From: an uncultured Bacteroidales bacterium
GTDB taxonomy: Bacteria; Bacteroidota; Bacteroidia; Bacteroidales; Bacteroidaceae
Reading direction: 5' to 3'
Assembly: GCA_902796835.1 (NCBI GenBank)
Contig: CADBQP010000048.1
Location: 44,892 to 108,891 of the forward strand
DNA length: 64,000 nt
Position numbers and translations under genes: made by a program. The notes beneath the pieces were generated by a model that saw only the letters and a list, made by a program, of their open reading frames with translations, searched no databases and was not told the DNA's origin. Positions within the stretch are counted from its first letter, which is position 1, and each line of letters starts with the position of its first letter. Shown here piece by piece: positions 1 to 8,050 of this stretch.

Positions 1-33
1 TTCGAGCGAAGCCAGAATGCTTTGTGTGTTCAT
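1..33 (-). CDS. Possible 5' end of a gene leaving the window
   Basis: An ATG on the minus strand at 33 opens a frame that runs off the left edge after 11 codons (MNTQSILASLE). A TACTTTTG-type promoter box lies upstream on the same strand (119-126), with a small hairpin in the leader (about 89-109). It would be the next gene after the AmpG-like transporter on the same strand. Eleven residues are too few to identify a family. Confidence 0.35.
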   Translation of the reverse strand, partial: MNTQSILASLE

Positions 34-118
34 AATGTGTGTTTATGAGTTAAGGTATGTGTTTTGATGTCTGAGGATTTATTCTGAATATGGTTGGCCA
101 GAAAAACCATCACGCCCA

Positions 119-126
119 CAAAAGTA
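119..126 (-). promoter_or_regulatory. Putative -7 box TACTTTTG
   Basis: Read on the minus strand this is TACTTTTG, a match to the Bacteroidota TAnnTTTG element. No clear TTTG is found 19 bp upstream, so it is weak. It lies between the AmpG-like gene and the partial gene that starts at 33 and could serve the latter. Confidence 0.35.
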
Positions 127-213
127 ATGCTTTTTTTGAATTGTGTGCGGATTTAGGTTGTTTTTTGTTGTTCAGCGTAGAGAAAATATAGATTATGGGA
201 GAGTGCAGGCAAG

Positions 214-1497
214 TTATTCTTCCTCGGGCTTTTCTATCTTGATGATAGAGGCCACGAAGAAGGTGAGCGGACAGAGTGCTATGACGAGTATGAAATAGTT
301 GAGGTAGTTGAGTTGCTCTTGCAGCCATCCGGCCACCATTCCGGGGAGCATCATGCCCAGTGCCATGAAGCCTGTGCAGAAGGCGTAATGAGCTGTTTTT
401 GAGGCTCCTTGTGAGAAGAGAATCATGTAGAGCATGTAGGCTGTGAATCCGAAGCCGTATCCGAATTGTTCGAGGAACACAGCTGAGTTAATTGCGTAGA
501 ATCCCGTAGAAGTAGTGTATTCGGGCTGAAAATATGCGAGGGCGACATATACTACGTTGGGAATGGTGATTGCTACTACCATGGGCCATAGCCAGCGTTT
601 GAGTCCGCCATTGGCCACGGCTATCCCACCGATAATACCTCCCAGTGTGAGGCCCACCACTCCCACAGTGCCTTGAACGAGGCCAATGTCGGCCGTAGTT
701 AGTCCGAGGCCGCCGGCAGAGATGGGGTCTATGAGAAAGAGTGGGCAAATCTTGACGAGCAGTGCTTCGGGCAACCGATAGACGAGCATGAAGATGATGG
801 CAACAACGATTTGAGGTTTACGCAAAAATGATACAAACGTTTCGCCGAAGCTTTGGAATATGTTGGAAGTCGAGGTGGTGCGCTCATTGTCGCTTTGGGG
901 CCGCGGCAGCATGAGCCAATGGTAGAAAAATAATCCGAAGAATAGGATGGCCACAGCATAGAATGTGTAGCTCCATGCTTTTTCGGGGATGCGGAACATG
1001 GTTTCTAAAACTCCGGCAACGGCTATCAGCCCTCCTTGTCCCACGATGGTTGCCACTCGGTAGAAGGTGCTGCGTATTCCTACAAAGAATGACTGATCTT
1101 CTTCGTCGAGTGCAAGCATGTAGAAGCCATCGGCAGCAATGTCGTGGGTGGCACTGCTGAATGCCATGAGCCAAAAGAAGGCGAGAGTCCATTGAATATA
1201 GTTGTTGGCAGGCAGCGAGAATGCTACACCAGCCATGGCGGCACCAATGATGACTTGCATGATTACAATCCACCACCGTTTAGACTTAAGAATATCGACG
1301 ATGGGGCTCCATAGCGGCTTTATGACCCATGGGAGGTAGAGCCAGGATGTATAGAGTGTGATGTCCGTGTTGCTGAGCCCCAGGCGTTTATACATGATGA
1401 CGGCCACCGTCATGACAACTACATAAGGGATGCCTTCGGCAAAGTAGAGTGTTGGAATCCATGACCATGGATTTGGATTTTTTACGGAAAAATTCAT
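214..1497 (-). CDS. ampG: MFS transporter, AmpG-like muropeptide permease
   Basis: A 427-residue polytopic membrane protein with about 12 hydrophobic segments. The N-terminus (SWIPTLYFAEGIPYVVV) and the following loop with PLWSPIVDILKSKRWW resemble AmpG and related MFS permeases, which import anhydro-muropeptides in cell wall recycling. It starts 28 bp after the stop of a large SpoIID-domain fusion gene on the same strand, so the two are probably co-transcribed. SpoIID proteins act on denuded peptidoglycan strands, which agrees with a muropeptide role. The substrate is inferred from family and context only; another MFS substrate is possible. Confidence 0.75.
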   Translation of the reverse strand: MNFSVKNPNPWSWIPTLYFAEGIPYVVVMTVAVIMYKRLGLSNTDITLYTSWLYLPWVIKPLWSPIVDILKSKRWWIVIMQVIIGAAMAGVAFSLPANNYIQWTLAFFWLMAFSSATHDIAADGFYMLALDEEDQSFFVGIRSTFYRVATIVGQGGLIAVAGVLETMFRIPEKAWSYTFYAVAILFFGLFFYHWLMLPRPQSDNERTTSTSNIFQSFGETFVSFLRKPQIVVAIIFMLVYRLPEALLVKICPLFLIDPISAGGLGLTTADIGLVQGTVGVVGLTLGGIIGGIAVANGGLKRWLWPMVVAITIPNVVYVALAYFQPEYTTSTGFYAINSAVFLEQFGYGFGFTAYMLYMILFSQGASKTAHYAFCTGFMALGMMLPGMVAGWLQEQLNYLNYFILVIALCPLTFFVASIIKIEKPEEE

Positions 1498-1508
1498 GTG
1501 GTGTTACT

Positions 1509-1532
1509 ATAATATTAATATTGTGTCAATAC
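1509..1532. repeat. AT-rich palindromic junction motif, copy 1
   Basis: ATAATATTAATATTGTGTCA lies between the fusion gene stop and the transporter start. Read toward the transporter it gives GACACAATATTAATATTAT, with the upstream gene's TGA stop inside it. Near copies occur at 7282, 14777, 48761, 51795 and 58811. Confidence 0.55.
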
Positions 1533-4500
1533 AGTTTGCTGATTTCGGCTTCTTTGTAGTAGTGGAGGAGGATTTGTTCAAAGTCATAGCCTTTGTGGCT
1601 CATCACGGCGGCTCCTATTTGGCAGAGACCTACGCCATGGCCCCATCCTGCTCCATAAAGGGTGAAGCTTTGTGGAACTCCGTGCCGAATCTCTCCCTTT
1701 TCTACTACGAAGGCTGAGCTGAGAAGGTGGCTTTCCGAAAGAGAACGGCGGATTTCGAGTTCTTTACCGATGGTGAGTGAGCTTTTTGTTCCTACTATTT
1801 GGAGTTTTATTATTCTTCCGCTTGGGCCACGTTCGATGGGCTTAAGGTCTACAATTTCTCCGAAGTCGTCGTCGGGGCGCTTTGTGCGGATGATGTTAGC
1901 GAGCTCTGCTTGGGTATAGAATTGCTTCCATCGATAGAAATCGTGAGTCTCAAGGTCATATTCGTTGAGCACTTCGCTAAGAAGCTTATGGTCGTTGGTG
2001 TGGCAGAAGGTGTCGGGCGCTGATTTTATCCAGCGCTCGGCTTCAGCTTCGTTTGTGAGGTCGGGTAGAGGTTGGTCATTGTCGGCGTCGAGAACGGGCC
2101 GCAGGTAGTCTTCATCGTGATTGTCCCAGCACGATGAGAATCGTTCGCTCACTCCGCCGCAACACTTTGAGAATCGTGTGTCGCAGATTTCTCCGCTTGA
2201 GAGTGAGGTGAGCACTTTGCCACTTGTGGCGCGTATGGCTTCTTTGACCAGAGACGTTTCGTTGGCGGCTATGCCTTGATAGCGCTGGCAGTGGTCGTCG
2301 GCGCATACGTCGAAAAGAGTGTGGTCTTCGCGGTCGTACCAGCGAATGTATTCATCTTCTTTTCTGATGAAAGTGAAAAATCCTGTGGGATTGTCGGTTT
2401 GACGTCGCTGCATTTGGCTTATTACCCAGCTTCGGCTTATCACGGCATGTGCCTTGAGCAGTTCGAGCGACGAGGTGGCGCTCATTTCGCTGCTAATGAC
2501 GCTGGTGAGATATTCTTCGATTGGTATGCGATTGATGATGATGAGTTTTTCTTCGTCGACTACGAGGCTCAGGCTTCCGGCAAAGGTTTGTTGTTGGAGA
2601 CGTTCCCAATGGAAGTTCTTTCCTATCTTTACATTGCTCAATGTGAAGGTAGCGGGTTCATGTTGTGGATGGAAGTTGAGTTCGCTATATACGTTTCCGT
2701 TCCACAGGATGCCTCCGTCGTGATATTCTGCCTTTTGCCGGCCTGAGGCGTTGATGCCTTTGGCCATGTATTCCCCGTTAAGAGTGAATTCGATATGCTC
2801 TGCGCTCATGATGCCCACACTGACAATGGGTTCTTCGTCGGGGCTTATGAATGTGTCTTCCTTCTCGGTTGCTTTTCTTGTTTTTGCAGGGCGCAGTTTC
2901 TTGGCTATTTGTTGCACTTGCTGTTCGGTCATGGCAACTTCTTTCAAAATGGCTACGGCTTTCTGTGGGGTAATATTTTCAAAGTCTTCTTGTCGTGGGG
3001 TAATGATGAGTCCACCCATGTCGAGTGCTCCGGGGCTTACGAGCATTTGGCTGGGTCCTTTTGCAAAATAGCAATCGGGGCGGTGTTTCTGCCGCGGAAA
3101 AACTATGGTGACTATGTGTTCGTCGCTGGGCAGGGTGGCCTTTTGTCTCCAAGTGAGTATGTTGACATCGGGTTCGCCTATATGTTCGTCTATGGGTAGC
3201 AGTTGTAGCAGTCGGTCGAGCAAGATGGTATCGTTTGTGGGCCATGGCGTGAGCACTACGAAGGCGGGACAAGCATAGTGTTTGAGCAGATAGATGCCTG
3301 TTTGTGGCCAGTCGTAGCCTGCGTCTTCCAGTTCTGCTCTTTGACTGTCGGTATATGGATAAATAAGTTCGAGTTGCTGCTCATAGAATTTCCAGTCGCG
3401 CTCAATTGGCACAATTCCTCGTGCTCCGGCCTGCAGGTGTGCATGGTCGGGTGCTGAAGCTCCGCAGTTTGCTCCGTTATAGAAGGCCATGTATTGGGTC
3501 ATGGCGTTTGCAAAGTGGAGCATGCCGTGTTTGAGCACGTTGAGCCTTTGCGGCAAGTGCCTTCGGGTGGGTATGGTAAAGTGGTTTGGCAGTATGGGGT
3601 AGGGATTGACGAGCAGTTGCAGATTACCTCCAAAGCAGATTTCGCTCTGTCGGGCGGGCCTGTTGTGGCTGCAGAGAAAGCATGGGCGTTTTTTTACGGC
3701 TCTTGGCGCTACCTTGGCTGTGGTGGATCCTATGCGTGACGGATTGTATTGGGCTGCCAGGTTGTAGTCGGGAGTTGATAACTCTTTGGTGTTCACTTGC
3801 TGGAGCTGACTGAAGCGGTGTTCCACTTCTTCCCATCGTGCTAATTGCCTTGTAAAGAAGTTTTCGGTGTCGGATGGCGTGAGTGTGGCATTCCAGCGTC
3901 CAATCATTTGCTTGCGTGCCTTGAGCTCTATTGTTCTAAGGCTGTCCTTATAGAGGTTGTTGAGGTTTTGTTTTTCTATGCTCAGTGCAGCGTCGCTGTT
4001 TCCCTCCCATCTTCGGCACAGGTATAGTTCGTCGTAGATACGTGCGATGGGGTATTTTCTCGAGAGTGTGATTCCCACAGCGTAGTCTTCGCCGTATGAT
4101 GTGTTGGGGAACCCGATGCGCCGTATGAGGTCGGTCCGAAAAGCTCGTGGTGCGCCAAGTCCGTTGATGCGCAGGGCGTTGTTGCGACCGTTGGTGGGTG
4201 TCCATTCCTTGTGGTCGATGAGCCCGGGTGGCAGTGTCTCGAGTTTAAGGTTGACCATGCGGTACGATCCGATAACCATGGCGGCTTTGCTGCGTCGGAA
4301 TGTCTCTACTATTTGCGCCACGGTGTGTGGGGTGCTATAGAGGTCGTCGGAGTCGAGCTGTATGGCGTAGCGTCCACAGCTTTGGTGGCGCAGGGCATAG
4401 TCCCAGCATCCGCCTATGCCGAGGTCGTGGCGTTCGGGGATGAGGTGTATGAGCCGACCGTCATGGCGAGCAATTTCGGAAAGAATTGCAGTGGTGTTGT

Positions 4501-5239
4501 CGGTGCTGTGGTTGTCCACCACAATGACATTCATCGTAAAGTCCGTTTTTTGTTCAAGGGCGCTCTTCACTGCGTCTGCAATGGTGCGCTCTCGGTTCCT
4601 GACTGGAATGATGATACTTGCCTCTGTGTCGAAAGTGGTTGTTTCGTGGGGCAACTCGTCCATTTCCTCGGGGGCCAGCCATGCGTTGATGAGTTTCAGG
4701 TGTTGAGTGCAAATCCGCTCCATCTCGATTTGCACGCTCCGTTGTGCCGGATTCACATAGTCGAATTGTTTTTCGCCGCTCTTTCTCAGGTCGCTTTCTT
4801 CTTCAGTGTATAGATATTCTTTTAGATGGAAGATTTCGCCTTGTCGGCTCAAAAAGAGCCTCAAGGCATAGAGTGCTCCATATCGAAGGCGCTTCGATTC
4901 GGCTGTGGCCACAAATTCTTTTATCTTCTTTGTGCTCACCATCCATAAGCCTCCAAAGTCGAAATCGTCGCGAAGACTGCCCTCTTGGTAGTCTATTTTG
5001 GGAGCGTTCTGCAGCTGACCATTGATCGTTTGATAGTGGTCGGCATATATCATGAGCGCGCCCGTTTGTTCGGCAACCTCGCAGAGGCGTTCCATGCAGC
5101 GATATCCGGCCGTGAATTGGCGGTGGCGGGTAAAAAGAGCGGCATATTTTGTTTTACAGTCTTTGGCAATGTGGTTCAAATGCCCCGAACGCCCTATTTC
5201 AGGGTTGGCAGGATAGAAAGTAAAAAGTTTTTGGCTCAT
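1526..5239 (-). CDS. Fusion protein: GT2 glycosyltransferase, DUF4922/GalT-HIT-like domain, SpoIID/LytB
   Basis: A 1237-residue protein if translation starts at the ATG at 5239 (MSQKLFTFYPANPEIG). A longer frame from 5329 adds 30 basic, low-complexity residues and is less likely. Three domains can be read. First, a family 2 glycosyltransferase near residues 205-420, with SIIIPVRNRERTI and the DSDD metal-binding motif. Second, a DUF4922 region near 515-790 that resembles GalT/Ap4A phosphorylase: CFLC, a VNPYPILPNHF segment and the HIT-like DHAHLQAG near residue 596. Third, a SpoIID/LytB domain from about 865 to the end, with RIPIEEYLTSVISSEM and the C-terminal GWGHGVGLCQIGA. No signal peptide is visible, which is odd for a SpoIID domain that normally meets peptidoglycan. 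It is followed by the AmpG-like gene. A role in cell wall sugar turnover is inferred; no reaction is proven. Confidence 0.8.
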   Translation of the reverse strand: MSQKLFTFYPANPEIGRSGHLNHIAKDCKTKYAALFTRHRQFTAGYRCMERLCEVAEQTGALMIYADHYQTINGQLQNAPKIDYQEGSLRDDFDFGGLWMVSTKKIKEFVATAESKRLRYGALYALRLFLSRQGEIFHLKEYLYTEEESDLRKSGEKQFDYVNPAQRSVQIEMERICTQHLKLINAWLAPEEMDELPHETTTFDTEASIIIPVRNRERTIADAVKSALEQKTDFTMNVIVVDNHSTDNTTAILSEIARHDGRLIHLIPERHDLGIGGCWDYALRHQSCGRYAIQLDSDDLYSTPHTVAQIVETFRRSKAAMVIGSYRMVNLKLETLPPGLIDHKEWTPTNGRNNALRINGLGAPRAFRTDLIRRIGFPNTSYGEDYAVGITLSRKYPIARIYDELYLCRRWEGNSDAALSIEKQNLNNLYKDSLRTIELKARKQMIGRWNATLTPSDTENFFTRQLARWEEVEHRFSQLQQVNTKELSTPDYNLAAQYNPSRIGSTTAKVAPRAVKKRPCFLCSHNRPARQSEICFGGNLQLLVNPYPILPNHFTIPTRRHLPQRLNVLKHGMLHFANAMTQYMAFYNGANCGASAPDHAHLQAGARGIVPIERDWKFYEQQLELIYPYTDSQRAELEDAGYDWPQTGIYLLKHYACPAFVVLTPWPTNDTILLDRLLQLLPIDEHIGEPDVNILTWRQKATLPSDEHIVTIVFPRQKHRPDCYFAKGPSQMLVSPGALDMGGLIITPRQEDFENITPQKAVAILKEVAMTEQQVQQIAKKLRPAKTRKATEKEDTFISPDEEPIVSVGIMSAEHIEFTLNGEYMAKGINASGRQKAEYHDGGILWNGNVYSELNFHPQHEPATFTLSNVKIGKNFHWERLQQQTFAGSLSLVVDEEKLIIINRIPIEEYLTSVISSEMSATSSLELLKAHAVISRSWVISQMQRRQTDNPTGFFTFIRKEDEYIRWYDREDHTLFDVCADDHCQRYQGIAANETSLVKEAIRATSGKVLTSLSSGEICDTRFSKCCGGVSERFSSCWDNHDEDYLRPVLDADNDQPLPDLTNEAEAERWIKSAPDTFCHTNDHKLLSEVLNEYDLETHDFYRWKQFYTQAELANIIRTKRPDDDFGEIVDLKPIERGPSGRIIKLQIVGTKSSLTIGKELEIRRSLSESHLLSSAFVVEKGEIRHGVPQSFTLYGAGWGHGVGLCQIGAAVMSHKGYDFEQILLHYYKEAEISKLY

Positions 5240-5433
5240 AGATGAAGAGGAGAGGAAAAATGTGTGGATTTTTTCATGTTTGCCGCGCCTGGAGTTCGTG
5301 TTTCTTGTGCGTTTTCTGAGGAGCGACAACCATAAATTTCCGCGAAAATAAGTTATTTTTTACACTCAGCATAGCAAAACACTGAGATAAATGTGGAAAT
5401 TTGAAAAAAAAAGTACGATTTTTTCATTTTATT

Positions 5434-5463
5434 TTTGGAAAAAAAAGTTTGTTTCTACTTTTG
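5434..5463 (+). promoter_or_regulatory. Bacteroidota-type promoter of a short transcript
   Basis: TTTG at 5434-5437 and TACTTTTG at 5456-5463 are separated by 18 bp, close to the consensus. No gene starts just downstream. A strong terminator follows at 5504-5535, so the predicted transcript is only about 65 nt. Confidence 0.65.
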
Positions 5464-5469
5464 CATCGT

Positions 5470-5535
5470 TTTCATGGTATTTAGATTTAAGGTTAGTAAA
5501 AAGATTGGTTGTCGTGAGACAATCAATTTTTTTTT
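5470..5535 (+). ncRNA. Candidate small RNA of about 65 nt
   Basis: The segment begins where transcription from the 5434-5463 promoter should start and ends at a Rho-independent terminator. The terminator stem ATTGGTTGTC pairs with GACAATCAAT (one G-U pair) around a GTGA tetraloop and is followed by nine T. A reading frame from 5474 crosses both this terminator and the next hairpin and has no recognisable product. An untranslated small RNA, or the leader of a deleted gene, is the simpler reading. Confidence 0.45.
5504..5535 (+). terminator. Intrinsic terminator of the sRNA candidate
   Basis: A 10-bp stem (5504-5513 with 5518-5527), GTGA loop, then a nine-T run ending at 5535. Confidence 0.8.
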
Positions 5536-5553
5536 GTATCTACACTTTCCTAA

Positions 5554-5599
5554 AAAAGAGTCGGCTCAACGCAATGTGCAACTGAGCCAACCCTCTTTT
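5554..5599. terminator. Hairpin with inverted copies of the GGCTCA repeat
   Basis: AAAAGAG (5554-5560) pairs with CTCTTTT (5593-5599), and inside it GGCTCA (5563-5568) pairs with TGAGCC (5583-5588). The A and T flanks allow termination on either strand. The inner arms are members of the GTTGGCTCAAC repeat family found elsewhere in this window, spaced about 22 bp apart. Confidence 0.6.
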
Positions 5600-5690
5600 C
5601 TGTCGCGTCAGTGTGTTTTCTCGAGAGCTATGTGGCATTAGTCTTCCACACCTATAAAATATTTAAATCTTCTTTGCCGTGAGCCTTCGG

Positions 5691-5932
5691 TCATTCTTCT
5701 ATTCCTTCCACGATGCGAATGGTTGTGGTAAGAGGTCCACAAAGTTGGCCGTCCCCACTTGTATGCTTATGGCGCCTGCCACGATAAACTCTATAGCATT
5801 GCGTGCTGTAGCAATGCCGCCCAGTCCGATGACGGAGATGCCAGCGGCCTCCATCATGGATCGTGGTCCGCAGGTGCAAATCTTGTTGAAATCATTCAGT
5901 AGGCCATGATTGGGCGCCGTAGTAGCACATGC
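5691..5932 (-). pseudogene. pyrD: Decayed pyrK-pyrD (dihydroorotate dehydrogenase B) remnant
   Basis: On the minus strand the frame from about 5932 reads [20 protein letters not shown], which looks like the end of PyrK, the electron-transfer subunit (usual pattern: iyxCGPxPMM). It passes directly into [20 protein letters not shown] and then [14 protein letters not shown], the conserved C-terminal FMN-binding part of PyrD. After NFVD the frame breaks. The expected continuation [12 protein letters not shown] followed by a stop is found one frame away, so a small indel is present. The piece therefore joins the tail of pyrK to the tail of pyrD by an internal deletion and carries a frameshift. pyrK and pyrD are usually neighbours in this order. 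It is clearly not a working gene; whether an intact pair exists elsewhere cannot be seen. Confidence 0.8.
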
Positions 5933-5992
5933 TTTAGCGTAAGGCGCTCTGCGCCCAAAACAAGAAGGTCTGAAACAAAATTTCTCATAATC

Positions 5993-6025
5993 TTGCGCAA
6001 GTTAGTCTAATTCTCATTATATTTG
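5993..6025 (+). promoter_or_regulatory. Putative promoter of the aminotransferase gene
   Basis: TATATTTG at 6018-6025 fits the TAnnTTTG box, with a partial -33 element (TTGC, 5993-5996) 21 bp upstream. It would give a leader of about 28 nt before the ATG at 6059. Confidence 0.5.
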
Positions 6026-6058
6026 TGCCACTAACCACCATAAAAAACACTTTCCTCT

Positions 6059-7267
6059 ATGCCCAACATTTCAAAACGCGCGCTCCAAATGCCCGCCTCG
6101 CCCATTCGCAAACTTGCTCCCCTGGCAGTACAGGCAAAGGCTCGGGGCATAAAAGTATATCATCTCAACATCGGTCAGCCCGACGTCGCCTCGCCCCCTA
6201 ATGCGCTCCATGCCCTGCATAGTTTCCAACGCACCGTGCTCGAATATAGTCCCAGCCAGGGCTTGCTCAGCTATCGCCAAAAACTCGCTGGCTACTACGA
6301 AAAATACCATATCAGCCTTTCGCCCGACGACATCATCGTCACCACCGGCGGCAGCGAGGCTGTGCTCTTTGCCTTTCTTTCCTGTCTCAATCCAGGCGAT
6401 GAAATCATTATTCCAGAACCCTTCTATGCCAACTACATGGCCCTTGCCGTTTCGGCCGGAGTGCACTTGCTTCCTTTGTCCACCACAATCGAAACAGGCT
6501 TCGCTCTGCCTCCTGTTGAGCAGTTCGAAAAACTCATTACACCGAGTACACGGGCCCTTCTCATTTGTAATCCCAATAACCCTACTGGCTATCTTTATAC
6601 GCCCGACGAGATGAATCAGATTCGAAATCTCGTCAAACGCCATGACCTCTATCTTTTTTCTGATGAAGTCTATCGTGAGTTCATTTATACAGACTCTCCC
6701 TTTATATCGGCCCTCCATCTTGATGGTATAGACGACCATGTAGTGGTCATTGACTCCGTTTCTAAGCGCTACAGCGAGTGTGGCCTGCGCATAGGCGCCC
6801 TCGTCACCCGCAATGCCAGCGTTCGCGCTGCCGTCATGAAGCTATGCCAGGCTCGTCTTTCGCCGCCTCTTCTTGGGCAAATAGCAGCTGAAGCCTCCAT
6901 GGAAGCCGATGCACCCTATCTGGCCGCAGCGCGCCAAGAATATGAGGCGCGGCGAGATAGTCTCGTGCGTGGGCTCAACCGCATCCCCGGCGTTTACTCG
7001 CCTCAGCCTATGGGAGCATTCTATACTGTAGCCCATCTTCCCGTTGACGATGCCGAACGCTTTTGCGCCTGGTGTCTTACAGATTTTAGCTACCAGGGGC
7101 AAACCGTCATGCTTGCCCCCGCAGCAGGATTCTATGCAACCCCTAATGCCGGCCGCCAGCAGGTGCGTATAGCCTACGTCCTCTGTCGTCATGACCTTGA
7201 ACAGGCACTCGACGTGCTCGCCCGCGCTCTCCAGGCCTACCCTGGTCGCCAAACCGGAAAAAGCTAA
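6059..7267 (+). CDS. PLP-dependent aminotransferase, class I/II
   Basis: A 402-residue fold-type I aminotransferase of the aspartate aminotransferase family. NPNNPTGY marks the substrate/PLP site. SVSKRYSECGLRIGA carries the Schiff-base lysine near residue 236, and SDEVYREF carries the aspartate that contacts the PLP ring nitrogen. Length and motifs are complete. The amino acid substrate cannot be told from sequence. It is followed after 65 bp by an HD-domain gene on the same strand. Confidence 0.85.
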   Translation: MPNISKRALQMPASPIRKLAPLAVQAKARGIKVYHLNIGQPDVASPPNALHALHSFQRTVLEYSPSQGLLSYRQKLAGYYEKYHISLSPDDIIVTTGGSEAVLFAFLSCLNPGDEIIIPEPFYANYMALAVSAGVHLLPLSTTIETGFALPPVEQFEKLITPSTRALLICNPNNPTGYLYTPDEMNQIRNLVKRHDLYLFSDEVYREFIYTDSPFISALHLDGIDDHVVVIDSVSKRYSECGLRIGALVTRNASVRAAVMKLCQARLSPPLLGQIAAEASMEADAPYLAAARQEYEARRDSLVRGLNRIPGVYSPQPMGAFYTVAHLPVDDAERFCAWCLTDFSYQGQTVMLAPAAGFYATPNAGRQQVRIAYVLCRHDLEQALDVLARALQAYPGRQTGKS

Positions 7268-7281
7268 AATGAGAGTTCCCA

Positions 7282-7309
7282 CTAATAATACACTATTATT
7301 ATAATATAT
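7282..7309. repeat. AT-rich palindromic junction motif, copy 2
   Basis: AATACACTATTATTATAATA in the gap between the aminotransferase and HD genes matches the ATACAC-nATAT-nAATATTAT pattern seen at other co-directional junctions, in the same orientation relative to the downstream gene. Confidence 0.4.
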
Positions 7310-7332
7310 AAACCCCGCTTCTCCCCTTCATT

Positions 7333-7968
7333 ATGAATCCAAGCGAAATAGACCAAAACAAAGCCCATTTTCTCGCCCTTAGCCGCCAATATATAAGCCG
7401 TCCCGGACTAGAGGATTTGCTGGCTAGTCTCGATAAAACCGATTTCTTCACCGCGCCCAGTTCTTCGGCCTATCATCTTAACGAACCTGGCGGCTTGTGC
7501 CAGCACTCGTTAGGAGTTTTCCACACGGCCCTCACGGTCTACCACTCCATAGTCCATCCCGCAATCGAGAGAGGCACGTCGCCGTTTACCAAGGCCGTTT
7601 CCGACGAGAGCATAGCCATAGTTTCCCTTTTTCACGACCTTTGCAAGGCCGGCATTTATCGCGATGTGGAAAAGTGGAAAAAGGACGACTCTGGTCGCTG
7701 GCAGTCATACCGTGGATATAAAGTAGTTGATGATTTCCCCTTTGGTCATGGAGAGAAATCTGTACTCCACGTGAGCCACTACCTACAACTCACGTCATCC
7801 GAAATGCTGGCCATACGTTGGCATATGGGCATGTTCGACGTGGGCGAGTCTGGTTCTCCGAGCCGCTATGCGCTCTATGCTGCTCTGGCAAAGAGTCCGC
7901 TCGTATGCGTGCTGCAAGTAGCAGACCAACTGGTTGCAAACTGTCTTGAAAAAACGAATGAAGTGTGA
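7333..7968 (+). CDS. HD-domain phosphohydrolase
   Basis: A 211-residue soluble protein with metal ligands typical of the HD superfamily: an early His in GGLCQHSLGVFH, the paired HD in VSLFHDLCKAG, later histidines in VLHVSHY and IRWHMG, and a final Asp in LQVADQLV. Family members hydrolyse phosphate esters, often of nucleotides. The substrate here is unknown. It lies 65 bp after the aminotransferase and is convergent with the EEP nuclease gene 82 bp further on. Confidence 0.75.
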   Translation: MNPSEIDQNKAHFLALSRQYISRPGLEDLLASLDKTDFFTAPSSSAYHLNEPGGLCQHSLGVFHTALTVYHSIVHPAIERGTSPFTKAVSDESIAIVSLFHDLCKAGIYRDVEKWKKDDSGRWQSYRGYKVVDDFPFGHGEKSVLHVSHYLQLTSSEMLAIRWHMGMFDVGESGSPSRYALYAALAKSPLVCVLQVADQLVANCLEKTNEV

Positions 7969-8050
7969 AAAGGGAAGGGGGGGTAAGAAACCGCTTGTAT
8001 GAGAGAAGTATTTTTTTTGTTGTTTTAGTCACATCAACCCCAACTGATTT

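Larger units (their letters stand above)
5240..6058. other. 819-bp gene-poor gap with an sRNA candidate and a gene remnant
   Basis: Between the divergent fusion gene and aminotransferase gene there is no intact gene. From left to right it holds AT-rich leader sequence of the fusion gene, a strong plus-strand promoter followed within 75 bp by an intrinsic terminator (5434-5535), a second long hairpin (5554-5599), a decayed pyrK-pyrD fragment on the minus strand (5691-5932), and a weak plus-strand promoter for the aminotransferase (5993-6025). The stretches at 5600-5690 and 5933-5990 show nothing further that can be named. Confidence 0.7.

Noticed and set aside
5239-5329. N-terminal extension of the fusion protein by 30 residues
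   Set aside because: The extra residues are Arg/Lys/Ser-rich and unlike the family start MSQKLFTFYP; the ATG at 5239 fits better.
5474-5641. A 55-codon frame after the 5434-5463 promoter
   Set aside because: It runs through an intrinsic terminator and a second hairpin and encodes a low-complexity, Phe/Lys-rich product with no family resemblance.
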